A stretch of 21,315 nt of DNA. Origin: an uncultured Ruminococcus sp. Its GTDB lineage: Bacteria; Bacillota; Clostridia; Oscillospirales; Ruminococcaceae. The DNA is taken from NCBI GenBank assembly GCA_900556055.1, contig USNJ01000010.1, positions 1 through 21,315 of the forward strand, given 5' to 3'. The notes beneath the pieces were generated by a model, which was not told the DNA's origin, searched no databases, and was given only the letters and a program-made list of their open reading frames with translations. Shown piece after piece: positions 15,781-21,315 of the stretch. Numbering within the stretch: position 1 is the first letter of the stretch; each line of letters opens with the position of its first letter. Made by a program: the position numbers and the translations under genes.

Positions 15781-17024
15781 TGAAATACGTTATTATCGGA
15801 AATGCCGCAGCAGGCATCGGAACCGTCGAGGGTATCAGAGAATACGATAAGGACGGCGAAATACTCATCATCTCCGACGAAAAGTACGATACATATTCCC
15901 GCCCGCTTATCTCCTACTGGCTGAAAGAAGCCGTTACCGAGGAAAATATGCGTTACAGAAACGCTGATTTCTACGAGAAAAACAACGTCAAAACGATGCT
16001 CGATACTAAGGTCATCGCTATTGATCCCGATAAAAAGGAAGTTGTTATTGAGGGCGGCGAAAATGTCCCCTATGACAAGCTGATGGTAGCGACAGGCTCA
16101 AAGCCGTTCGTTCCACCGATGCAGGGAATGGAAAAGATCGCAAAGAAGTTCTCCTTTATGAAGAAGGACGATGCAAAAGCAGTCAAGGAAGCTGTTTTTG
16201 ACGGCGCAAGAGTGCTTATCGTCGGCGCAGGACTCATCGGTCTAAAGGCAGCCGAGGCGCTTGAACATTACAATGCAAAGATGACCGTTGTCGATCTTGC
16301 AAACAGGATCCTCCCGTCTATCCTCGACGAGGCAGCATCCGAGATAATGCAGAAGCATATCGAAAGCAAGGGCGTAAGGTTCATTCTGAACACAAGCGTT
16401 TCCGAATTCAGCGAGAATTCCGCAAAGCTTTCAAACGGTGAAACGGTTGATTTCGATATGGTGATACTTGCTGTCGGCGTTCGTCCGAATGTTGAGCTTA
16501 TAAAGGAAGCGGGCGGAAATGTCGGAAGAGGAATCATCACCGACAACAGACAGCAGACCAGCCTGAAGGACATTTATGCCGCAGGCGACTGCACTGAAAG
16601 CTACGATATTTCCATTGAAGCAAACAGAATACTTGCTATCCTTCCGAATGCGCATAATCAGGGAGTTGTCGCAGGAAAGAACATGGCAGGCAAGGAAGCA
16701 TATTATCTCAATGCATTCCCGATGAATGCTATCGGATTCTTCGGACTGCATATCATCACAGCAGGCAGCTATGACGGCGAACCTGTCGTTGAAACCGATG
16801 GTACCAACTATAAGAAGCTTGTTGTCAAGGACAAGCAGCTCAAGGGCTTTATCCTCATGGGCAAATACATAAAGAGAGCGGGTATCTACACCTCGCTTAT
16901 CAGGGAACACATAACCGCAGATGAATGCGATTACGAGCTTATGCTCAAAGCTCCTCAGATGATGGCGTTTAACAGGGAAAGACGCAATGACAAGCTTGCA
17001 GGAGGTAAAGGCAATGAAAATTAA
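15780..17024 (+). CDS. FAD/NAD(P)-dependent oxidoreductase of the glutamate synthase operon
   Basis: A 414-residue pyridine-nucleotide-disulfide-type flavoprotein, similar in layout to rubredoxin reductase and NADH oxidase. It has an N-terminal FAD Rossmann motif 'IIGNAAAGIGT' (5-15), ATGSKP (104-109), a second dinucleotide fold 'VLIVGAGLIGLKAAEAL' (145-161) for NAD(P)H, and 'IYAAGDC' (265-271) binding FAD. The active-site Cys43 of CoA-disulfide reductases is absent (sequence there is YSRPLISY), in keeping with a simple electron-entry role. It likely takes electrons from NAD(P)H and hands them to the polyferredoxin and then the synthase, replacing classical GltD. This role is inferred from position. 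It overlaps the preceding stop by one base and the GXGXG gene by 11 bases. Confidence 0.9.
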   Translation: MKYVIIGNAAAGIGTVEGIREYDKDGEILIISDEKYDTYSRPLISYWLKEAVTEENMRYRNADFYEKNNVKTMLDTKVIAIDPDKKEVVIEGGENVPYDKLMVATGSKPFVPPMQGMEKIAKKFSFMKKDDAKAVKEAVFDGARVLIVGAGLIGLKAAEALEHYNAKMTVVDLANRILPSILDEAASEIMQKHIESKGVRFILNTSVSEFSENSAKLSNGETVDFDMVILAVGVRPNVELIKEAGGNVGRGIITDNRQQTSLKDIYAAGDCTESYDISIEANRILAILPNAHNQGVVAGKNMAGKEAYYLNAFPMNAIGFFGLHIITAGSYDGEPVVETDGTNYKKLVVKDKQLKGFILMGKYIKRAGIYTSLIREHITADECDYELMLKAPQMMAFNRERRNDKLAGGKGNEN

Positions 17025-17736
17025 TGCAGAGGGACTTCACTTCAAGGTCCTCAATGAAAAAGTCAGAACTTGCCCCGACAAGGATATCGAACTCGATAAT
17101 GTCCTCGGACACAGATATATCGGAGCAGGTCTCTGCGATAAAAATGTTAAGATATATGGCGTTCCCGGCAATGCGCTCGGCGCTTATCTCAACAACTCCC
17201 GCATAGAGGTCTTTGCAAACGCTCAGGACGCTACGGGAGATACGATGAACGCAGGCGAGATCATTATCCACGGCAACTGCGGAGATGCTCTCGGCTACGG
17301 AATGAGAAACGGCAAGATCTTCGTTAAGGGATATGCAGGCTATCGTGCCGGAATCCACATGAAGCAGTATCAGGAGCTGAAGCCGGTCATCGTTATCGGC
17401 GGCAAGGTCGGCGATTTTCTCGGCGAATATCAGGCGGGCGGACAGATCGTTGTCCTCGGCATCGGCGCAGAAAACGAGATCCCCGTAGGTTCATTCTGCG
17501 GAACAGGCATGCACGGCGGTGCTATCTATCTAAGGACTGAGCACTGCCCGACAGACCTTCCCGCTCAGGTAAGCGTTCACGATGCATCTGCCGAAGATAT
17601 CGAAGATATCAGAGCAGATGTCAGCGAGTTTGCAAAATGCTTCGGATATAACGCAGACGAGCTTCTCTCATCTCACTTCTTCAAGCTGACACCTAACACA
17701 GCTAACCCCTACCGCCAGCTTTACGTTAATAACTGA
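17014..17736 (+). CDS. Glutamate synthase GXGXG (beta-helix) subunit
   Basis: A 240-residue protein equivalent to the C-terminal GXGXG domain of GltB, a right-handed beta-helix with a structural role beside the FMN barrel. Repeats with regularly spaced glycines run over residues 52-150, including 'GNALGAYL', 'GNCGDALGYGM' and 'GGKVGDFLGEYQAGG'. The ATG at 17014 is chosen because AGGAGG lies 8 bases upstream; an in-frame ATG at 16987 has no such site. The gene starts within the last codons of the oxidoreductase gene, so all five operon genes are close or overlapping. It is followed 8 bases later by a terminator hairpin. Confidence 0.92.
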   Translation: MKINAEGLHFKVLNEKVRTCPDKDIELDNVLGHRYIGAGLCDKNVKIYGVPGNALGAYLNNSRIEVFANAQDATGDTMNAGEIIIHGNCGDALGYGMRNGKIFVKGYAGYRAGIHMKQYQELKPVIVIGGKVGDFLGEYQAGGQIVVLGIGAENEIPVGSFCGTGMHGGAIYLRTEHCPTDLPAQVSVHDASAEDIEDIRADVSEFAKCFGYNADELLSSHFFKLTPNTANPYRQLYVNN

Positions 17737-17744
17737 TCTTTCAC

Positions 17745-17786
17745 GGCAATGCCGCACAAATAGTCCATATAAGCGGCATTGCCTTT
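17745..17786 (+). terminator. Terminator of the glutamate synthase operon
   Basis: A perfect 11-bp stem (17745-17755 with 17773-17783) on a 17-base loop, followed by TTTGATATTATTT. It begins 8 bases past the stop of the GXGXG gene. The long loop and interrupted T-tract could allow some readthrough into the ANTAR gene. Confidence 0.75.
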
Positions 17787-17818
17787 GATATTATTTCAGT
17801 TTGCTGATGCTAACCTAT

Positions 17819-17847
17819 TTGCAATTGTTATAATTGTATGGTATAAT
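17819..17847 (+). promoter_or_regulatory. Sigma-A promoter for the ANTAR-dapF-dapL unit
   Basis: TTGCAA (17819-17824), a 17-base spacer and a perfect TATAAT (17842-17847). The predicted start near 17854 leaves a leader of about 22 bases with the ribosome binding site GGGAGG ahead of the ATG at 17876. Confidence 0.8.
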
Positions 17848-17875
17848 AGAATAAATATCAACGGGAGGGATCTGT

Positions 17876-18442
17876 ATGCCAACTGCACTGCTTGTCACAA
17901 AAGCGTCGGAAGCAGCCGACAGCATAGCGCTCATTCTGAGAGAATGCGGTGCGGAGGACATTTCCGTTTCTGACGGAGAGCACGCAAGAGCCGCACTGAG
18001 CGACAGCGCATATGATCTCGTGATCGTCAATACCCCCCTTGAATCCGAATACGGTCTGGGACTTGCAGCCGAGATCTCAAGATCGCACAGCTGCGCCGTA
18101 ATGGTGCTTATAAAATCGGAAAACATTGAAGAAGCGTCAAAAAAGCTTGAAGGCAGGGATATATTCCTCGTCCCGAAAAATGTCGGCAAGGCAATGCTTG
18201 TCCAGTCGGCAAAATATGCGATAGCAATGCATAACGCACTGAAAAAGCAGACGGAAGCCGCTGATGCGCTCCGACAGAAGCTTGACGACATCAAGCTTAT
18301 CGACCGTGCAAAATGCGTGCTTATCGAATACCTCAGGATAAGCGAATCGCAGGCGCACAGACAGATACAGAAACAGGCGATGGATCAGCGGCTCTCACAG
18401 GTCGCTGTCGCAATGAATATCCTCAAAACCTACGAACAGTAA
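17876..18442 (+). CDS. ANTAR-domain RNA-binding regulator with degenerate receiver
   Basis: A 188-residue regulator. Residues 1-120 have a response-regulator-like fold, but the usual phosphate-accepting Asp is replaced by Asn52 ('DLVIVNTPLESEYG'), so phosphorylation is unlikely there. Lys101 near 'LVPKN' may correspond to the conserved receiver lysine. A coiled-coil-like segment leads into an ANTAR domain at about 128-184 ('DRAKCVLIEYLRISESQAH'). ANTAR domains bind paired RNA hairpins in leaders and prevent termination. In Clostridia they often sit next to nitrogen-assimilation genes; here the glutamate synthase operon is directly upstream. It probably shares a transcript with dapF (15-base gap). 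The actual target is not shown by the sequence. Confidence 0.9.
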   Translation: MPTALLVTKASEAADSIALILRECGAEDISVSDGEHARAALSDSAYDLVIVNTPLESEYGLGLAAEISRSHSCAVMVLIKSENIEEASKKLEGRDIFLVPKNVGKAMLVQSAKYAIAMHNALKKQTEAADALRQKLDDIKLIDRAKCVLIEYLRISESQAHRQIQKQAMDQRLSQVAVAMNILKTYEQ

Positions 18443-18457
18443 AAGGAATGATCTCAG

Positions 18458-19309
18458 ATGCTTAAATTCACAAAAATGCACGGCATAGGCAATGATTATG
18501 TTTATGTCAACTGCTTTAAGGAAACCGTCAGCGATCCCGAAAAGCTGTCAATATTCGTCAGCGACCGTCACTTCGGCGTCGGTTCGGACGGACTTGTTCT
18601 CATCATGCCGTCGGACAAGGCGGATTTCCGCATGAGAATGTTCAATGCCGACGGCTCGGAGGGAATGATGTGCGGAAATGCAACACGCTGCATAGGCAAA
18701 TATGTCTATGACAACGGCATGACCGACAAGACCGATATCACCCTTGAAACAAAAAGCGGCATCAAAAGGCTAAAGCTGTTCGTCAAGGACGGCAAGGTCG
18801 AAACGGTTCTTGTGGATATGGGCAAAGCAATAATCAAGCCCGCAGATATCCCCGTAAGATCTGAGCTTGACACATTCATCTCGCAGAAGATAACCGTAAA
18901 CGGCAAAGAGGAAACAGTCACCTGCGTTTCTATGGGGAACCCGCACTGCGTACTGTTCACCGATACCCCCGTCGATACGATAGAGCTTGAAAAGATCGGA
19001 CCTTACTTTGAAAATCACGAGCTTTTCCCCGAAAGGATAAATACCGAATTCGCAAACGTACTTGATGACCATACCGTAAAAATGCGTGTATGGGAAAGAG
19101 GTTCGGGCGAAACATGGGCGTGCGGAACGGGAGCATGCGCTGCAGCTGTTGCAGCCTGCCTTAACGGATACTGCAAACAGGGCGAAGAGATCACCCTGAA
19201 GCTCAGAGGCGGCGACCTGGCCATCACTTATAATGAGGACGGCACGGTGCTTATGAGAGGTCCCGCAGCAAAAGTATTCGACGGCGAACTTGATGAAACG
19301 CAGATATGA
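18458..19309 (+). CDS. dapF: Diaminopimelate epimerase
   Basis: A 283-residue enzyme of normal family length that converts LL-diaminopimelate to meso-diaminopimelate, the cross-linking residue of peptidoglycan and the lysine precursor. The two catalytic cysteines are present: Cys72 in 'MMCGNATRC' and Cys222 in 'WACGTGAC'. The N-terminus 'KFTKMHGIGNDYVYV' and the substrate-binding 'ERGSGET' (213-219) are also typical. AAGGA lies about 10 bases before the ATG. It sits 15 bases after the ANTAR gene and 18 bases before dapL, in one apparent transcript, so the two steps around LL-diaminopimelate are made together. Confidence 0.97.
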   Translation: MLKFTKMHGIGNDYVYVNCFKETVSDPEKLSIFVSDRHFGVGSDGLVLIMPSDKADFRMRMFNADGSEGMMCGNATRCIGKYVYDNGMTDKTDITLETKSGIKRLKLFVKDGKVETVLVDMGKAIIKPADIPVRSELDTFISQKITVNGKEETVTCVSMGNPHCVLFTDTPVDTIELEKIGPYFENHELFPERINTEFANVLDDHTVKMRVWERGSGETWACGTGACAAAVAACLNGYCKQGEEITLKLRGGDLAITYNEDGTVLMRGPAAKVFDGELDETQI

Positions 19310-19327
19310 ACGAAAGGATCCGATAAA

Positions 19328-20533
19328 ATGGTTAAGATCAACGAAAATTTCCTGAAGCTGAAAAAGAACTATCTCTTTATAGATATCGCAAAGCGCCTGA
19401 AAGCATTTCAGGCTGAAAATCCCGACAAGAAGCTTATCAGAATGGGCATCGGAGATGTTACTCTCCCCCTTGCTCCCGTTGTTGTCGAAGCAATGAAAAA
19501 GGCTTCCGATGAAATGGGCGTAAAGGAAACATTCCGCGGATATGAGGACAGCGGCGCAGGCTATGATTTCCTGAGAGAAGCCGTTTCGGGATATTACAGG
19601 AGCTTCGGCGTTGATGTTCCCGCATCGGATATCCGCATAAATGACGGCGCAAAGGCTGACTGCGGAAATATCGTGGATATTTTCGGCGATGAAAATACTA
19701 TCCTTATCACCGATCCCGCATATCCCGTTTATGTTGATTCAAATTCCATGAGCGGAAGAAAGATAATTTTCGCAGATTCAAACGAAGCAAACGGCTTTGC
19801 GGCTATGCCCGACAGATCCGTACACGCCGATATCATCTACCTCTGCTCACCGAATAACCCGACAGGCTCGGTATATACAAAGGCGCAGCTGAAGGAATGG
19901 GTGGATTATGCACTGGAAAATGAAGCTGTTATCATCTTCGATTCCGCTTATGAAGCATTTATCTCTGATCCCGAGCTGCCGAGAAGCATATTTGCAGTCG
20001 AGGGCGCAAAGAAGTGTGCGATAGAGATGTGTTCGCTCTCCAAAACAGCAGGATTTACAGGCACAAGATGCGGATATACGGTTATCCCCGATGAGCTGGC
20101 AGTTAAATCCTCCGACGGACAGACCGTAAAGCTCGCCGACCTCTGGGGCAGACGTCAGGGAAGCAAATTCAACGGCGTTTCCTACCCCGTGCAGAGAGCG
20201 GCTGAGGCTGTATTCACCCCCGAGGGACAGAAGCAGACTCACGAAGCCATCGCATACTACAAGGGCAATGCAAAGATCATGGCTGAAACGCTCGACTCGC
20301 TCGGCATCAAGTACACAGGCGGCATCAACTCGCCTTATATCTGGCTCAAATGCCCCGATGGAATGAACGGCTGGGATTTCTTCGATTTCCTGCTGAAAGA
20401 GATCCAGGTTGTCGGCACACCGGGCGATGGATTCGGTCCCAACGGTGTAGGCTGGTTCAGACTTACCGCATTCGGAAGCAGAGAAAACACCGAGGAAGCA
20501 ATGAAGCGTCTGAAGGCTCTCCTATTAAAATGA
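19328..20533 (+). CDS. dapL: LL-diaminopimelate aminotransferase
   Basis: A 401-residue PLP-dependent class I/II aminotransferase of the DapL family, which makes LL-diaminopimelate from tetrahydrodipicolinate with glutamate as amino donor in one step and so bypasses the succinylase or acetylase route. The PLP lysine is Lys239 in 'SLSKTAGFTGTRCGY'. Asn177 in SPNNPTG, and Asp205 and Tyr208 in 'FDSAYEAF', line the cofactor site. 'IRMGIGDVTLPL' near residue 37 is a family hallmark. AAAGGA lies 9 bases before the ATG. The use of glutamate links it functionally to the glutamate synthase operon upstream. Confidence 0.96.
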   Translation: MVKINENFLKLKKNYLFIDIAKRLKAFQAENPDKKLIRMGIGDVTLPLAPVVVEAMKKASDEMGVKETFRGYEDSGAGYDFLREAVSGYYRSFGVDVPASDIRINDGAKADCGNIVDIFGDENTILITDPAYPVYVDSNSMSGRKIIFADSNEANGFAAMPDRSVHADIIYLCSPNNPTGSVYTKAQLKEWVDYALENEAVIIFDSAYEAFISDPELPRSIFAVEGAKKCAIEMCSLSKTAGFTGTRCGYTVIPDELAVKSSDGQTVKLADLWGRRQGSKFNGVSYPVQRAAEAVFTPEGQKQTHEAIAYYKGNAKIMAETLDSLGIKYTGGINSPYIWLKCPDGMNGWDFFDFLLKEIQVVGTPGDGFGPNGVGWFRLTAFGSRENTEEAMKRLKALLLK

Positions 20534-20575
20534 TAATATAACCATAAAGATTTCATAAAGAATACCGTCTTTCAC

Positions 20576-20604
20576 TTGATTTTGCGGAATTTATATGCTA
20601 TTAT
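20576..20604 (+). promoter_or_regulatory. Sigma-A promoter for the DUF4190-like gene
   Basis: TTGATT (20576-20581), a 17-base spacer and TATTAT (20599-20604). The start near 20611 gives a leader of about 28 bases holding AGGCGG ahead of the ATG at 20639. No strong terminator was seen between dapL and this promoter. Confidence 0.7.
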
Positions 20605-20638
20605 AAATTCAATGAATAAGTAAAGGCGGTATTTTCTT

Positions 20639-21274
20639 ATGGACGATATGAACAACAACGGTTTTTCCAATAATAACGGTCAGCAGAATGATCCTCAGCA
20701 GGGTTACGATCCCTACAATCAGCAGAACAATGCCCAGCAGGGTTACGATCCCTACAATCAGCAGAACAACGCACAGCAGGGTTATCCGCAGCAGGGATAT
20801 GACCCATATGCACAGCCTCAGCCCGGCTATGATCCCTATGCTCAGAATGCACAGTATCAGCAGTATATGCAGAACCAGTACGGCGGCGGAATGTACTCTG
20901 TTCCCGTAAAGGCAAGCGAGGGCCTTGCTACAGCATCTCTCGTAATGGGAATCCTTGCGCTCGTTTCGGGTATCACTGTTTATCCCCCGATCCTGTTCGG
21001 CATTCTCGGACTTATCTTCGGCATTGTATACAAGTGCAAGCACAATCCCAACGGAAACGGCAAGGCAGTTGCGGGAATTGTCTGCTCATCAATAGCTATC
21101 GCTTTCGTAATACTTATGATAGTTGCTGTATTTGCAATGATGCCCCAGATGATGCAGATAATAAAGGAAAGCGATCCCGATCTCTATCAGCAGTATTATG
21201 ATATGTTCCACGATACATATCCCGAGTGGTTCAATACCGCAGCTGCGCTTTTCGCAAAATTTATCATTAAGTAA
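20639..21274 (+). CDS. DUF4190-like membrane protein with Q/N/Y-rich repetitive N-terminus
   Basis: A 211-residue protein of unknown function. Residues 1-88 are low-complexity, rich in Gln, Asn, Tyr and Pro, with repeated units of the form QQGYDPYNQQNNA. From about 95 to 167 there are three hydrophobic segments (roughly 95-112, 115-131 and 142-167), including 'EGLATASLVMGILALV' and the 'GKAVAGIVCSSIAI' segment typical of DUF4190. A short polar tail follows, rich in Tyr and acidic residues. Such proteins are frequent in Clostridia and Actinobacteria, and the disordered arm may mediate protein contacts or assembly. It has its own promoter and terminator, so it is a single-gene unit not obviously tied to dapL. 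Confidence 0.8.
   Translation: MDDMNNNGFSNNNGQQNDPQQGYDPYNQQNNAQQGYDPYNQQNNAQQGYPQQGYDPYAQPQPGYDPYAQNAQYQQYMQNQYGGGMYSVPVKASEGLATASLVMGILALVSGITVYPPILFGILGLIFGIVYKCKHNPNGNGKAVAGIVCSSIAIAFVILMIVAVFAMMPQMMQIIKESDPDLYQQYYDMFHDTYPEWFNTAAALFAKFIIK
20696..20788 (+). repeat. 39-bp tandem repeat inside the DUF4190-like gene
   Basis: Two 39-base copies (20696-20734 and 20735-20773) are near identical, and a truncated third copy begins at 20774. Each encodes 13 residues, so changes in copy number keep the frame. The repeat codes for the QQGYDPYNQQNNA units of the disordered arm. Confidence 0.9.
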
Positions 21275-21277
21275 AAA

Positions 21278-21315
21278 TAAAACGTTCGGTTGGGATAAGC
21301 TGACCGAACGTTTTA
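21278..21315 (+). terminator. Terminator of the DUF4190-like gene
   Basis: A 13-bp perfect stem (21278-21290 with 21303-21315) on a 12-base loop begins a few bases past the stop codon. The right arm ends in TTTTA at the window edge, so the full T-tract cannot be seen. The left arm begins in A-rich sequence, so it may also work in the other direction. Confidence 0.8.

Noticed and set aside
20557..20572. Terminator after dapL
   Set aside because: Only a 5-bp AT-rich stem (AAAGA/TCTTT) with no clear T-tract; too weak to call.

Overview
The window looks like chromosome of an anaerobic Gram-positive gut bacterium of class Clostridia, most likely a Ruminococcus-like member of the Oscillospiraceae. 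This is inferred from gene content: a group B-type [FeFe] hydrogenase, the diaminopimelate-aminotransferase lysine route (dapL), a split glutamate synthase, an ANTAR regulator, strong sigma-A promoters of the TTGACA-17-TATAAT type, and G-rich ribosome binding sites. No rRNA, tRNA, CRISPR array, phage gene or transposase was seen.

Layout. Positions 1-160 are non-coding, with an array of about 13 heptamers (CACTATY). Positions 164-2656 carry two minus-strand genes: an [FeFe] hydrogenase with its terminator, and upstream of it a zinc-ribbon, single-pass membrane protein behind a perfect consensus promoter. A divergent promoter drives a MATE-family transporter (2947-4317). A bidirectional terminator at 4331-4363 separates this from a long minus-strand operon (12257 down to 4428) of five tightly packed genes: SWIM zinc-finger protein, helical-repeat (HEAT-like) protein, MoxR-type AAA+ ATPase, DUF5682 protein and VWA/MIDAS protein. 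Its gene content resembles the E. coli yehL-yehM-yehP-yehQ group, which to my knowledge has no established biochemical function. It is the best candidate for an undescribed system here.

Divergent from it, 12710-17736 is a five-gene plus-strand operon for a dispersed (archaeal-type) glutamate synthase: amidotransferase, FMN/FeS synthase domain, a ferredoxin-like protein with four cysteine clusters, an FAD/NAD(P) oxidoreductase, and the GXGXG beta-helix subunit. Together they should move glutamine amide nitrogen onto 2-oxoglutarate, with reducing power fed through the flavoprotein and FeS subunits. After a terminator comes a second plus-strand unit (17876-20533): an ANTAR RNA-binding regulator with a degenerate receiver domain, then dapF and dapL, which make meso-diaminopimelate for lysine and peptidoglycan. 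The window ends with a DUF4190-like membrane protein that has a repetitive Q/N/Y-rich N-terminus, and its terminator.

Starts were moved from the longest open frame to an internal ATG where a ribosome binding site or promoter position favoured it (hydrogenase, zinc-ribbon protein, MATE, SWIM protein, amidotransferase, GXGXG subunit). All family assignments come from reading motifs, not from database searches.
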